Positions 24,742 to 33,692 of a DNA stretch of 64,000 nt are shown piece by piece. Each line of letters begins with the position of its first letter. The stretch's first letter is position 1. Position numbers and translations under genes: made by a program. The stretch spans positions 5,706,501 through 5,770,500 of the forward strand of contig NZ_CP029427.2 in the NCBI RefSeq assembly GCF_002266465.3, read 5' to 3'. The notes below the pieces were generated by a model. The model was not told the origin of the DNA. It searched no databases and saw only the letters and a program-made list of their open reading frames with translations. The DNA comes from Bradyrhizobium symbiodeficiens (lineage in GTDB: Bacteria; Pseudomonadota; Alphaproteobacteria; Rhizobiales; Xanthobacteraceae).

Positions 24742-25458
24742 ATGTTCAATCTGGACACGTTCAGGATTTTTTCGCGCGCCGTTGCTTTTGGCGCAGTTGC
24801 GGTCTCCGCAATCGCATTCGCAGGTGCAGCCAAGGCCGCGCCAGTGCAGCTCTTCCCCTTCTTCCAGCCGCTGCCGCCATTCGCCGCGCCGCAGCCGGTC
24901 CAGCCCTATCAGCCCTACCAGGCGCCGACCTATCAGACCGAGCCGTCCGACGATCAGGACGCAGTGGAGATGCCGGCGCGCTTCCGCCGCCAGACCGTCG
25001 CCTACGCGACGCGCGAGGCGCCGGGCACCATCATCATCGACACGCCCAACACCTATCTCTATTACGTGCTCGGCAACGGCCAGGCGCTGCGCTACGGCAT
25101 CGGCGTCGGCCGCGATGGCTTCACCTGGTCGGGCACCCAGTCGGTGACCCGCAAGGCCGAGTGGCCGGCCTGGACGCCGCCGCCGGAAATGATCGCCCGC
25201 CAGCCCTATCTGCCGCGCCACATGGCCGGCGGCCCCGGCAATCCGCTCGGCGCCCGCGCCATGTATCTCGGCGGCACCATTTACCGCATCCACGGCACCA
25301 ACGCCCCCGACACCATCGGCAAGCGCGTTTCCTCGGGCTGCATCCGCCTGACCAATGAGGACGTTTCCGACCTCTATTCCCGCGTCAACGTCGGCACCAA
25401 GGTGATCGTGCTGCCGATGACGGAACGGAGAGCCGAGCTCGGAACCGCGACGCGCTAA
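24742..25458 (+). CDS. L,D-transpeptidase (YkuD/ErfK domain)
   Basis: ATG 24742 gives 238 residues; an upstream open extension contains no signal sequence and is discarded. The signal peptide ends about AGAAKAAP, then a Pro/Gln/Tyr-rich linker precedes the YkuD domain (about 105-230): APGTIIIDTPNTYLYYVLGN at its start and the catalytic segment IHGTNAPDTIGKRVSSGCIR, with His and Cys in the HX14-17SxGC pattern. These enzymes form 3-3 crosslinks in peptidoglycan or attach lipoproteins or porins to it in the periplasm. The gene stands alone and is closed by a strong terminator. Confidence 0.9.
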   Translation: MFNLDTFRIFSRAVAFGAVAVSAIAFAGAAKAAPVQLFPFFQPLPPFAAPQPVQPYQPYQAPTYQTEPSDDQDAVEMPARFRRQTVAYATREAPGTIIIDTPNTYLYYVLGNGQALRYGIGVGRDGFTWSGTQSVTRKAEWPAWTPPPEMIARQPYLPRHMAGGPGNPLGARAMYLGGTIYRIHGTNAPDTIGKRVSSGCIRLTNEDVSDLYSRVNVGTKVIVLPMTERRAELGTATR

Positions 25459-25479
25459 CGCGACAGGACATTGTGACGC

Positions 25480-25516
25480 AAACGGCCCCGGAACCTACCG
25501 GGGCCGTTTCCGTTTG
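25480..25516 (+). terminator. Rho-independent terminator
   Basis: AAACGGCCCCGG pairs perfectly with CCGGGGCCGTTT over 12 bp around a 6-nt loop (AACCTA), and CCGTTT follows. It lies 22 bp after the L,D-transpeptidase stop. Confidence 0.85.
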
Positions 25517-25573
25517 CCCCTCGACATTCCGGCGCGCTCGCGTGTTGCGGCGCGAACTCCGATAGAGGCGCAG

Positions 25574-25993
25574 ATGCAATCACGCCTGCAGACGCCACGA
25601 AGTTCATGGCTGCGCACGATCGCGGCCGCCGGAGCGGTGACACTGCTTCTCTCCACTCCCTCCTCGCTCGCGCAGCAGCCTGCGGGCGACGAGGCAGCCC
25701 ACCAGGCCTTCAACAATTCCTGCCGCACCTGCCATTCCGTGAAGGAAGGCGACAACCGCCTTGGCCCCAATCTCAACAAGATCTTGGGACGCAAGGCCGG
25801 CTCGCTGCCGGACTACAATTATTCGTCCGCGATGAAGGATGCCGGTTTCGTCTGGGACCAGGACAAGCTCACGCGCTTCATGGTCAAGCCCGACGAGGTG
25901 GTGTCGGGCAACAAGATGCAGCCCTATGGCGGCATCTCGGCGGAGGAGGCCGCCAAGGTGGCTGCGTATCTGCAGGCGACGGGCGGGCAATAG
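25574..25993 (+). CDS. Class I cytochrome c, exported
   Basis: ATG 25574 gives 139 residues with an Arg-containing signal peptide (SRLQTPRSSWLRTIAAAGAV, then LLLSTPSSLAQQ). The haem site is CRTCH at about residues 51-55; the distal methionine is in GNKMQPYGG. KEGDNRLGPNLNKILGRKAG and DYNYSSAMKDAG are typical of the mitochondrial/c2/c550 group. It is a soluble periplasmic electron carrier. A longer start at 25514 is possible but places the signal peptide 20 residues inside. No oxidase or dehydrogenase genes are adjacent, so its partners are unknown. Confidence 0.88.
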   Translation: MQSRLQTPRSSWLRTIAAAGAVTLLLSTPSSLAQQPAGDEAAHQAFNNSCRTCHSVKEGDNRLGPNLNKILGRKAGSLPDYNYSSAMKDAGFVWDQDKLTRFMVKPDEVVSGNKMQPYGGISAEEAAKVAAYLQATGGQ

Positions 25994-26037
25994 CGTCCCT
26001 GACGCAAACGCTTTGGCTTGCGTTGGAAATCGCGGCG

Positions 26038-26189
26038 CATCCTTCGAGACACCCGCCTGCGGCGGGCTCCTCAGGATGAGGGCGGAGCGTGTGGCAGCCG
26101 GTTAGTCGGAAGCACTTGCACCAAGTTGCAGCTGCCAGTTAGCCTCATCCTGAGGAGACCGCGAAGCGGTCGTCTCGAAGGACGAGGCG
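26038..26189. repeat. Palindromic repeat, family B (complete copy)
   Basis: Left half CATCCTTCGAGACACCCGCC with its own GCGGGC...CTCAGGATGAGG hairpin, a variable centre of about 65 bp, and a right half CCTCATCCTGAGGAGACCGC ending GTCTCGAAGGACGAGGCG. The two halves are inverted relative to each other. Other copies: 30973, 33528, 52211 and a half at 49257. Confidence 0.88.
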
Positions 26190-26190
26190 T

Positions 26191-26445
26191 TCACTCCGAC
26201 GGCAGCCGCTCGGAGATCAGCCTCAGCCACGCTGCTGAATGAAACGCACTCATCAGCAGATACATCGGCACCATCCCACCGAGCATTGACCCCTGCCCAG
26301 CGGCACACAGCATGTCCGTCGGGCCGTTACCGATCATGGCCGTCAGCACGGCCATGATCGCGAAGGTCGGCGTGGCCGCTAACGCCAGCCATCTGGCGAG
26401 GCGGCGCGCGGCCGCCACGCTGTCGCGGCTCGCGCCGGCCGCCAT
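26191..26445 (-). CDS. Small membrane protein, 84 residues
   Basis: ATG 26445 to 26191 encodes MAAGASRDSVAAARRLARWL followed by two hydrophobic segments (LAATPTFAIMAVLTAMI and MVPMYLLMSAFHSAAWL). It begins 10 bp after the DUF899 stop, so it is very likely in that operon. The frame is open further upstream inside the DUF899 gene but that part is antisense-type composition, not protein-like. The stop lies immediately beside a repeat. Function unknown. Confidence 0.65.
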   Translation of the reverse strand: MAAGASRDSVAAARRLARWLALAATPTFAIMAVLTAMIGNGPTDMLCAAGQGSMLGGMVPMYLLMSAFHSAAWLRLISERLPSE

Positions 26446-26455
26446 GCTTGCGGGA

Positions 26456-27250
26456 CTAGTCACGCCCTTCCGCGGCCTCCTCGCGAAAGGCCTTCTCGCC
26501 GGCATCGGATATCTCGACCCATTTCTTGTCGGGCGCAGCACCTTCCGTATAGCTGTCGTGCCAGTTCCACCATTTGTAGGTCGGCGTCTGCGGATAGCCC
26601 TTCGGCGAATCCTCCCAGACCTCCTGGCGGCCGAGCGGGGTGATATCGAGATAGTTCCAGGTGCCGCCCATCTGCTCGTCGCCGCGGCTCTTGACGAAAT
26701 AGGTGCGAAAGATGCGCGTCCCGTCATGGTAGAACACGTTCGTGCCATGCCATTCGTCGACGCCGAGATCGGCGTCGAAGCTGTCGGTGATCGTGACCCA
26801 CGGCATGGTCCAGCCCATCCGCTTCTTCAGCCTGATGATGTCGGCCTGCGGCGCCCGCGAGGCGAACACCAGCGTGGTGTCGCGGGCATTCAGATGCGAG
26901 ACATGGGCGACCTGGTCGGCCACCATGGAGCAGCCCCGGCAGGCGTGATCGGGCCAGCCGAACACGCCGGGCTCGAAGAAGGCGCGGTAGACGATCAGCT
27001 GCCGCCGGCCCTGGAACAGGTCGAGCAGGCTGACCTTGCCGCCGGGCCCCTCGAACGCATAGGTTTTGGCAACTTCCATCCACGGCATGCGCCGGCGCTC
27101 GGCGGCCAGGGCATCGCGGGCACGGGTATGCGCCTTTTCCTTCACGAGCAGTTGCTGACGGGCGGCCTCCCAGTCCTGCGGCGACACCACCGGCGGTGTC
27201 TGCATGGCGCTCTGTCCGTTCGTCCCTGCGTTGTCTATTGATGTCATCAT
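26456..27250 (-). CDS. DUF899 family thioredoxin-like protein
   Basis: ATG 27250 (after TTGGAGAGCC) gives 264 residues. DUF899 features are plain: ALAAERRRMPWMEVAKTYAF, LIVYRAFFEPGVFGWPDHAC with the CRGC pair, FVKSRGDEQMGGTWNYLDIT and a WWNWHDSY end region. The fold is thioredoxin-like and the CxxC-type pair CRGC suggests redox activity; the physiological role is not established for the family. The open frame continues upstream to 28477 but that is antisense to the divergent regulator. A small membrane protein follows, and an HTH regulator is divergent with a 90-bp gap. Confidence 0.88.
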   Translation of the reverse strand: MMTSIDNAGTNGQSAMQTPPVVSPQDWEAARQQLLVKEKAHTRARDALAAERRRMPWMEVAKTYAFEGPGGKVSLLDLFQGRRQLIVYRAFFEPGVFGWPDHACRGCSMVADQVAHVSHLNARDTTLVFASRAPQADIIRLKKRMGWTMPWVTITDSFDADLGVDEWHGTNVFYHDGTRIFRTYFVKSRGDEQMGGTWNYLDITPLGRQEVWEDSPKGYPQTPTYKWWNWHDSYTEGAAPDKKWVEISDAGEKAFREEAAEGRD

Positions 27251-27340
27251 GGCTCTCCAAACCTCTTGCTCGACGTCCTGCCAACGATTTCTGGCACCAA
27301 GCGGTTGCGCGGTGGGAGTAACAAGTGTGGCGGGATTGAC

Positions 27341-28561
27341 ATGGAGTCGCTGATCAATGCCGCAGCGCGTGCGCTGGAGGCCGGCGATCCGCTCGGCGCG
27401 CTGAACCGCGTCGCGTTGCGCAACGACGCACCGTCGCTGGCGCTGCGCGGCATCGCGATGGCGCAGCTCGGCGACCTCGCAAAGGCGAAGACGCTGCTGC
27501 GAAGCGCCGCGCGCGCGTTCGGTCCGCGCGAGGCGGTGGCGCGCGCGAGATGCGTGGTGGCCGAAGCCGAGATTGCGCTGGTCTCGCGCGATCTCGGCCG
27601 GCCTGCGAAAATGCTCGCGGCGGCACGGGCGACGCTCGAAAAGCACGGCGATGTCGCCAATGCCACGCATGCAGGCCACATCGAGGCACGCCGCCTCCTT
27701 CTCGTGGGACAGCTCGACGAAGCCGAACGTATCCTCGCCGAGCTCGGCCCCTCCCCGCTGCCGCCTGCCCCGCAGGTCGTCCGCGAGCTCGTGGTCGCCG
27801 GCATCGCAATACGGCGGCTCAGAACCAAAGACGCGCGCGCGGCGCTTGCCCGGGCGGCTCGCGCAGCGAGCCTGGCAGGCATCCCTGGGCTCACAGCCGA
27901 GGTCGAGAGCACGAACCGCGTGCTCGATACGCCCGCAGCGCGCCTGATCACGCGTGGCGACGAACGTCCGTTGCTGCTGGAGCAGGTCGAAGAGCTCGCG
28001 GCTTCGGACGCGCTCGTCGTGGACACTTTCCATCATTCGGTGCGCAGGCGGAGCACGATCGTATCGCTCGGGACCCGCCCCGTGCTGTTCGCGCTCGCTC
28101 GCATCCTGGCGCAGGCCTGGCCCGCGGACGTCACGCGCGAGGCGCTGATGGCAGGGGCGTTTCGGGCGAGACACGTCGATGAATCGCACCGCGCGCGCCT
28201 GCGGGTGGAGATCGGCCGGCTCCGCGCCAAGCTCAAGCCATTCGCCGATGTGGCCGCGACGAAGCAGGGTTTTGCGCTGACACCGCGCAAGACGCGGCAG
28301 GTCGTGGTGCTGGCGCGGCCCGTCGAGGAGAAACACGCGGCTGTCCTCGCCTTCCTCTCCGACGGCGAGCCGTGGTCGAGCTCGGCGCTCGCGCTGGCGC
28401 TCGGGACCAGCGCGCGCACGGTGCAGCGGGCGCTCGACGAGCTGGCGCGATCGAACAAGGTGCAGTCGTTCGGACATGGGCGGGCGCGGCGCTGGATGAT
28501 GCCGCCCGTCCCGGGTTTCCCGACAGGCTTGTTACTCCCGGGACCGCTCCTGAAGACGTAA
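27341..28561 (+). CDS. Regulator-like protein: helical repeats plus C-terminal HTH
   Basis: ATG 27341 gives 406 residues. The N-terminal 190 residues are Ala/Leu/Arg-rich helical repeats of TPR type (ALRGIAMAQLGDLAKAKTLL, LRSAARAFGPREAVARARCV). A middle region with RRRSTIVSLGTRPVLFALAR and VEIGRLRAKLKPFADVAATK resembles a winged helix such as the OmpR-like effector of transcriptional activators. The end, ALALGTSARTVQRALDELAR, is a clear helix-turn-helix. It is divergent from the DUF899 gene, so it may control it. I do not recognise a named family; the two putative DNA-binding regions in one protein are unusual. Confidence 0.7.
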   Translation: MESLINAAARALEAGDPLGALNRVALRNDAPSLALRGIAMAQLGDLAKAKTLLRSAARAFGPREAVARARCVVAEAEIALVSRDLGRPAKMLAAARATLEKHGDVANATHAGHIEARRLLLVGQLDEAERILAELGPSPLPPAPQVVRELVVAGIAIRRLRTKDARAALARAARAASLAGIPGLTAEVESTNRVLDTPAARLITRGDERPLLLEQVEELAASDALVVDTFHHSVRRRSTIVSLGTRPVLFALARILAQAWPADVTREALMAGAFRARHVDESHRARLRVEIGRLRAKLKPFADVAATKQGFALTPRKTRQVVVLARPVEEKHAAVLAFLSDGEPWSSSALALALGTSARTVQRALDELARSNKVQSFGHGRARRWMMPPVPGFPTGLLLPGPLLKT

Positions 28562-28590
28562 GGTAGGAGCACATCGCAGGGAGTTAGCAC

Positions 28591-29229
28591 ATGAAGCGTT
28601 CAGCCGCCGAGATCGTCAGGGAGTACGGACCTTTTGCCGGCGTCGACGCCGTGCATGGCGTCACCTATGACGGCAGCCATGTCTGGTTCGCATCCGGCGA
28701 CAAATTGAATGCGGTCGATCCGGAGAGCGGCAAGATCGCGCGCTCCCTCGATGTCGCAGCCCATGCGGGCACCGCGTTCGACGGCCGGCACCTGTTCCAG
28801 ATCGCCGAGGATCGCATCCAGAAGATCGACGCCGCCTCAGGCAAAGTGCTCACCAGCATTCCGGCGCCGGGCGGCGGTGGAGATTCCGGATTGGCCTGGG
28901 CCGAAGGCTCGCTGTGGGTCGGGCAATATCGCGAGCGCAAGATCCACCAGGTCGATCCGGATACGGGGAAGGTCCTTCGCACCATCGAGAGCAAGCGCTT
29001 CGTGACCGGGGTGACCTGGGTCGACGGAGAACTCTGGCACGGCACCTGGGAAGGCGAGGACAGCGATATCAGGCGGATCGACCCTGACACGGGCAAGGTG
29101 CTCGAGCAGCTCGACCTGCCTGCCGGGACCATGGTGTCAGGGTTGGAGTCCGACGGCGGCGACCGCTTCTTCTGCGGCGGCGGTGCGAACGGCAATGTGA
29201 GAGCGGTCCGCCGCCCCCGGCGCGGCTAG
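28591..29229 (+). CDS. Beta-propeller protein, glutamine-cyclotransferase/SMP-30-like
   Basis: The 212-residue protein begins 30 bp after the HTH gene and is probably co-transcribed. It contains four to five propeller blades of the form GVTYDGSHVWFASGDKLNAV, DPESGKI, VDPDTGKVLRTIE and RIDPDTGKVLEQLDLPAG, spaced about 40 residues apart. The pattern fits PQQ/NHL-type propellers or the plant-type glutaminyl cyclotransferase family (PF05096). There is no signal peptide. The last 15 residues turn basic (VRAVRRPRRG) and may reflect a slightly displaced stop. Enzymatic activity is not assured. Confidence 0.7.
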   Translation: MKRSAAEIVREYGPFAGVDAVHGVTYDGSHVWFASGDKLNAVDPESGKIARSLDVAAHAGTAFDGRHLFQIAEDRIQKIDAASGKVLTSIPAPGGGGDSGLAWAEGSLWVGQYRERKIHQVDPDTGKVLRTIESKRFVTGVTWVDGELWHGTWEGEDSDIRRIDPDTGKVLEQLDLPAGTMVSGLESDGGDRFFCGGGANGNVRAVRRPRRG

Positions 29230-29368
29230 CCCGCGGCGATGGTCTGAATGCGCAGCAACGATCGGTAGCCGCCGTTAACCCATTCGCCCCAATTCCACCC
29301 CATCGGTGCGCTCTAGCGCCCTCCTCGCCTGCCCTGTAGAATCCCTGCCGGGGCGGCCTGGGGGATCG

Positions 29369-30928
29369 ATGCGACTGACGTTGAATCTGAAGACCATCAT
29401 GATCGCCGTCGCGGTGCTCGCGGCGTCGTTCTTCATCAGCTTGAAGGCGATGGACTTGCTGTCGCCGCGCGCGACGAATTCGGCACCACCCGTGGCGCAA
29501 TTGCCGCCGCTGCCGCCGGCGTCGAAGAGCTCGATCGTGATCGCGCCGGTCGCCATCGCGCTGTCGGCGATCCGCGACCAGGCCGAGAAGGCCGCGCCGC
29601 GCAATTTCGCGGGCAAGGCCGACAACCCGATCTCGCAGATCCTGGAGAACGCCGACATCGGCTGGACCGCCGTGCGCGGACCAATGGCGGCTGCCGGCGA
29701 CAAGGACGTGCTGACGATCTCGACGCCGCTCAACGGCAAGCTGAACGTGACGGGCTCGCTGTCCTCGAAAGCCACCGGCGCCCTCGGCGACGCGCTCGGC
29801 AGCGTGCTCGGCGGTGACGCGGCGAAACGGATCGGCGCCGTCAACATCAAGAATTTGAACGCCAGCGCCGAGATCAGGGGCAACGTCATCGTCACCTCGC
29901 GCCCGAAGATCGCGGCCAACTGGCATCTCGAGCCCAATCTCGGCGCCCAGGTCAATCTCGGCGATACCAACCTCAACGTCGCCGGCGCCAAGGTCAACGT
30001 GCCCGCACAGGTGAAGCCGCTGATCGACAAGAATGTCGGCGAGCAGATCAACATCGTCTCCGAGCGCATCCGCAACGATCCGGGCCTGCGCGAGAACGCG
30101 AAGCTGCAATGGGCCAAGGCCTGCCGCTCGATCCCGCTGCAGGGCTCGGCCGCACTGCCGCCGCTCTGGCTGGAGATGAAGCCGATCCGTGCCATCGCCG
30201 CGCAGCCGCGGGTCGATGCCCAGGCCGTGACGCTGCTGATGGGCCTGGAAGCGGAGACGCGCGTGACGTCGACGCAGACCAAGCCGGACTGCCCGTTCCC
30301 CGACAAGATCTCGATCGTGCCGCCGACCGGCACGGGCGTGAACATTGGCGTGCCCATCGACGTGCCCTTCACCGAGATCAACAAGCTGATCGCCGCGCAG
30401 ATGGTCGGCCGCACCTATCCCGAGGACGGCTCCGGCCCGGTCGACGTCACCGTCAAGAGTGTCAACGTGGTCCCGTCGGGCGAACGCCTGCTGATCTCGC
30501 TGCTGGTGCGCGCCAAGGAAAAGAAGAGCTGGCTCGGTCTCGGCGCCGAGGCGACCGTGCACATCTGGGGCCGGCCGGTGCTCGACCAGGCGCAGCAGAC
30601 GCTGCGGCTCACCGACATCCAGCTCGCGGTCGAGTCCGAAGCGGCCTTCGGACTGCTTGGCGCGGCGGCGCGCGCGGTGGTGCCGCAGATGCAGCAGGCA
30701 CTGCTGCAGAGGGCCACGCTCGACCTGAAGCCGATCGCCGCCAACGCGCGCGAGAAGATCGCCGGCGTCATCGCCGACTTCCAGAAAAGCGAGGACGGCG
30801 TCAAGGTCGACGCCAAAATCGACAGCCTGACGCTGGCCGACATCGCCTTCGATTCCAAGACGCTGCGCGTGGTCGCGGAAGCCGGCGGCTCGCTGAATGT
30901 GTTTGTGAGCAAGCTATCGGGGATGTAG
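29369..30928 (+). CDS. DUF4403 family protein, membrane-anchored
   Basis: ATG 29369 gives 519 residues with one N-terminal membrane segment (MIAVAVLAASFFISLKAM). The periplasmic part has long beta-rich stretches with repeated small segments: IAPVAIALSAIRDQAEKAAP at the start and, in mid-protein, VNVPAQVKPLIDKNVGEQIN; the conserved sequence LQWAKACRSIPL and paired barrel-like halves are characteristic of DUF4403. I recall the family being compared with tubular lipid-binding TULIP-type folds, but that is a weak inference here. It stands alone on the plus strand. Confidence 0.8.
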   Translation: MRLTLNLKTIMIAVAVLAASFFISLKAMDLLSPRATNSAPPVAQLPPLPPASKSSIVIAPVAIALSAIRDQAEKAAPRNFAGKADNPISQILENADIGWTAVRGPMAAAGDKDVLTISTPLNGKLNVTGSLSSKATGALGDALGSVLGGDAAKRIGAVNIKNLNASAEIRGNVIVTSRPKIAANWHLEPNLGAQVNLGDTNLNVAGAKVNVPAQVKPLIDKNVGEQINIVSERIRNDPGLRENAKLQWAKACRSIPLQGSAALPPLWLEMKPIRAIAAQPRVDAQAVTLLMGLEAETRVTSTQTKPDCPFPDKISIVPPTGTGVNIGVPIDVPFTEINKLIAAQMVGRTYPEDGSGPVDVTVKSVNVVPSGERLLISLLVRAKEKKSWLGLGAEATVHIWGRPVLDQAQQTLRLTDIQLAVESEAAFGLLGAAARAVVPQMQQALLQRATLDLKPIAANAREKIAGVIADFQKSEDGVKVDAKIDSLTLADIAFDSKTLRVVAEAGGSLNVFVSKLSGM

Positions 30929-30972
30929 CGCGCCTTCGCCTTGCTATCGTATCGAGAGCCTTTCCCTGCTGC

Positions 30973-31106
30973 CATCCTTCGAGACGCCCGCCTTCGGCGG
31001 GCCCTCAGGATGAGGACGGAATGTGCGGCACCAGTTTCGACGAGCACGCATGCTCATCAGCCTCATCCTGAGGAGGCGCGTCAGCGCCGTCTCGAAGGAC
31101 GAGGCG
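30973..31106. repeat. Palindromic repeat, family B (complete copy)
   Basis: CATCCTTCGAGACGCCCGCC opens and CTCGAAGGACGAGGCG closes, with the two AGGATGAGG / CCTCATCCT cores inverted about the centre. It occupies most of the first half of the 331-bp gap before the polyamine-type ABC operon; the remaining 150 bp should contain that operon's promoter. Confidence 0.88.
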
Positions 31107-31259
31107 TGCGCGCAGCTGCCGCCGCTTGTCATATGCGCACCGGAAGCGAATGCCCCTCCCTCGCGCACCGCTGGCATTCTCGCCCGAGGCTGCTAAGCTG
31201 CCGCTCGGCAACCTCGAACGAGGGTGCTGACAGCATTGTAGCGGCAAGTCGAGGTCAAC

Positions 31260-32369
31260 ATGGAAGCCGGCATGGTCACGCCTGCGCCGGCACTGGTACG
31301 CTTTTCCGGCATTCAGAAGACCTATGATGGCGAGCATCTCGTGGTGAAGAACCTCGATCTCGACATCAGGAAGGGCGAGTTCATCACCTTGCTCGGCCCT
31401 TCGGGCTCGGGCAAGACGACCACGCTGATGATGCTGGCCGGCTTCGAGGTTCCGACCCAAGGCGAGATTTACCTCGCTGGCCGGCCGATCAAGAACATGC
31501 CGCCGCACAAGCGCGACATCGGCATGGTGTTCCAGAACTATGCCCTGTTTCCGCACCTGACGATCGCGGAGAACATCGCATTCCCGCTATCCGTTCGCAA
31601 CACGAGCAAGGCGGACGTGCAGGAGCGCGTAGGTTCGGCGTTACGCATGATCAAGATGGAAACCCTGGCGCACCGGCGGCCCGGGCAGCTGTCCGGCGGC
31701 CAGCAGCAGCGCGTGGCATTGGCCCGCGCGCTGGTCTTCAATCCGCAGCTCGTGCTGATGGACGAGCCGCTGGGCGCCCTGGACAAGCGCCTGCGCGAAC
31801 AGATGCAATTGGAGATCAAGCAATTGCACGAGACGATGGGCATCACCGTCGTGTACGTCACCCACGATCAGAGTGAAGCGCTCACGATGTCGGACCGCAT
31901 CGCCGTGTTCAACGACGGCATCGTGCAGCAGATCGACAAGCCCGACGCGCTGTATGAGCATCCGGTGAACAGCTTCGTCGCCCATTTCATCGGCGAGAAC
32001 AACGTGCTGGCCGGCACCGTCGAGACGGTGGACAAGGACTATTGCCGCGTCGCGCTGGCTGGCGGCGGCACCGTCACCGCACGGGCGATCAATGTGTCAG
32101 GCGCAGGCGCGTCGACGTCCCTGTCGGTACGGCCGGAGCGGATCGCCATCGTCCCGAACGGCAACTCCAGTGACGGACCGAACCGGCTGCCGGCCAAGGT
32201 GCAGAACACCATCTATCTCGGCGACCACGCGCTGGCCGTGCTCGATGTCTCGGGGAATGCCGAGTTCATGGTCAAGCTTCAGCCGGGCGCGCATGACAGC
32301 CTGACACATGGTGCAGACGTGTTCGTCACCTTTCGCCCCGAGGACTGCCTCGCCCTCGATCCGGTCTGA
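31260..32369 (+). CDS. ABC importer ATPase, PotA-like (polyamine/opine type)
   Basis: The 369-residue protein has Walker A GPSGSGKTT (about residues 47-55), Q-loop MVFQNYALFPHLT, signature LSGGQQQRVALARAL, Walker B LVLMDEPLGALD and switch YVTHDQSEALTMSD. A C-terminal TOBE-like domain (about 285-365) ends FVTFRPEDCLALDPV. NYALFPHLT and DEPLGALDKRLR are typical of spermidine/putrescine and iron-type ATPases. GAGGTCAAC precedes the start. It is the first gene of a four-gene importer operon (ATPase, binding protein, two permeases). Confidence 0.92.
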   Translation: MEAGMVTPAPALVRFSGIQKTYDGEHLVVKNLDLDIRKGEFITLLGPSGSGKTTTLMMLAGFEVPTQGEIYLAGRPIKNMPPHKRDIGMVFQNYALFPHLTIAENIAFPLSVRNTSKADVQERVGSALRMIKMETLAHRRPGQLSGGQQQRVALARALVFNPQLVLMDEPLGALDKRLREQMQLEIKQLHETMGITVVYVTHDQSEALTMSDRIAVFNDGIVQQIDKPDALYEHPVNSFVAHFIGENNVLAGTVETVDKDYCRVALAGGGTVTARAINVSGAGASTSLSVRPERIAIVPNGNSSDGPNRLPAKVQNTIYLGDHALAVLDVSGNAEFMVKLQPGAHDSLTHGADVFVTFRPEDCLALDPV

Positions 32370-32412
32370 CCCGGCGATCGAACTCAACGCAGATTAAGAA
32401 GGAACAAGGACC

Positions 32413-33471
32413 ATGCTGAAGCGCAAGATTGGCCAGATTGCTCTGGGTTTCACCGCGGCCTTCGCCGCCAGCGCCGCGCTGGCCACGGTCGTGCACGCGC
32501 GTGATCTCACGATCGTGTCGTGGGGCGGCGCCTATCAGGATGCCCAGAAGAAGGTCTATTTTGAGCCGTTCAAGAAGGCGGTCGGAATTGCCATGAACGA
32601 CGAGTCCTGGGACGGCGGCGTCGGCGTGCTGCGCGCCAAGGTGCAAGGCGGCGCCGCCACCTGGGACGTCGTCCAGGTCGAGAGCGACGAACTCGCAGTC
32701 GGCTGCGAGGAAGGCCTGTTCGAGAAGCTGGACTACACCAGGATCGGCGGCGAGGCCGCCTACATCCCGCCGTCCGTCAATCCCTGCGGCGTCGGCGCCA
32801 TCCTCTACGACTTCGTTCTCGGCTACGACAAGGACAAGCTGAAGGAGGCCCCGAAGGGCTGGGCCGACTTCTTCGACACCAAGAAGATTCCGGGCAAGCG
32901 CGCCCTGCGTCAGGGCCCGAAGACCACGCTCGAGATCGCACTGATGGCCGACGGCGTCGCGCCGAAGGACGTCTACAAGGTGCTGGCGACCGACGAGGGC
33001 ATCGAGCGCGCCTTCAAGAAGCTCGACACCATCAAGGGCGACATCGTCTGGTGGAAGGCCGGCGCCCAGCCGCCGCAACTGCTCGCCTCCGGCGAGGTGA
33101 CGATGACATCGGTCTACAATGGCCGCATCGACACCGCGAACAAGAACGAGAAGAAGAACTTCGGCATGGTGTGGGATGGCGCGCTGTTCACGCTCGACAG
33201 CTGGGTCATCCTCAAGGGCAGCCCGAACAAGGACGCCGCCTACAAATTCCTGGACTTCGTCGGCAAGGCGGAGAACCAGTCGAAACTGTCGGAGAATATC
33301 TCTTACGGCACCTCGAACAAGGACGCAGCCGCCAAGCTCGCCCCCGCCGTTCTGAAGGACCTGCCGACAGCGCCTGACAACATCAAGAACGCGGTCGAGA
33401 TCAACGTTGCCTTCTGGCTCGAGAACATCGACCGCCTGACCGAGCGCTTCAACAAATGGGCCGCGAAATAG
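32413..33471 (+). CDS. ABC importer substrate-binding protein, PotD/PotF-like
   Basis: The 352-residue protein has a signal peptide ending ATVVHARD and the type 2 binding fold of the SBP_bac_8/PotD group: LTIVSWGGAYQDAQKKVYFE, GGAATWDVVQVESDEL, CGVGAILYDFVLGYDKDKL, and KAGAQPPQLLASGEVTMTSV with the conserved GE. It would deliver a polyamine-like or amino-acid-derived cation to the permeases downstream. AAGGAACAAGGACC supplies the ribosome site. A family-B repeat separates it from the first permease gene. Confidence 0.9.
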   Translation: MLKRKIGQIALGFTAAFAASAALATVVHARDLTIVSWGGAYQDAQKKVYFEPFKKAVGIAMNDESWDGGVGVLRAKVQGGAATWDVVQVESDELAVGCEEGLFEKLDYTRIGGEAAYIPPSVNPCGVGAILYDFVLGYDKDKLKEAPKGWADFFDTKKIPGKRALRQGPKTTLEIALMADGVAPKDVYKVLATDEGIERAFKKLDTIKGDIVWWKAGAQPPQLLASGEVTMTSVYNGRIDTANKNEKKNFGMVWDGALFTLDSWVILKGSPNKDAAYKFLDFVGKAENQSKLSENISYGTSNKDAAAKLAPAVLKDLPTAPDNIKNAVEINVAFWLENIDRLTERFNKWAAK

Positions 33472-33527
33472 CGCGCGGCTGAAATGGGCGCTGAGGCAAC
33501 GACGTGGCAGATAGCGCGCCCGCGGCG

Positions 33528-33661
33528 CATCCTTCGAGACGCCCGCCTACGGCGGGCCCTCAGGATGAGGTCTGAGTTTGCGGCAGTGACTCTACGGGCA
33601 CCGTCGTCGAAGAGCCTCATCCTGAGGAGACCGCGAAGCGGTCGTCTCGAAGGACGAGGCG
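33528..33661. repeat. Palindromic repeat, family B, inside an ABC operon
   Basis: A full copy bounded by CATCCTTCGAGACGCCCGCC and GTCTCGAAGGACGAGGCG lies between the binding-protein stop (33471) and the first permease start (33693). In the transcript it would fold as two strong hairpins, one per half. Confidence 0.88.
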
Positions 33662-33692
33662 CTTGCTCGGGCCGCTCCGAGGGGCTCACTCC

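Noticed and set aside
27251..28477. Long minus-strand open frame upstream of and fused in frame to the DUF899 gene
   Set aside because: It is antisense to the plus-strand regulator gene, Arg/His-rich as expected for a shadow of a GC-rich gene, and the DUF899 ATG at 27250 has its own ribosome site.
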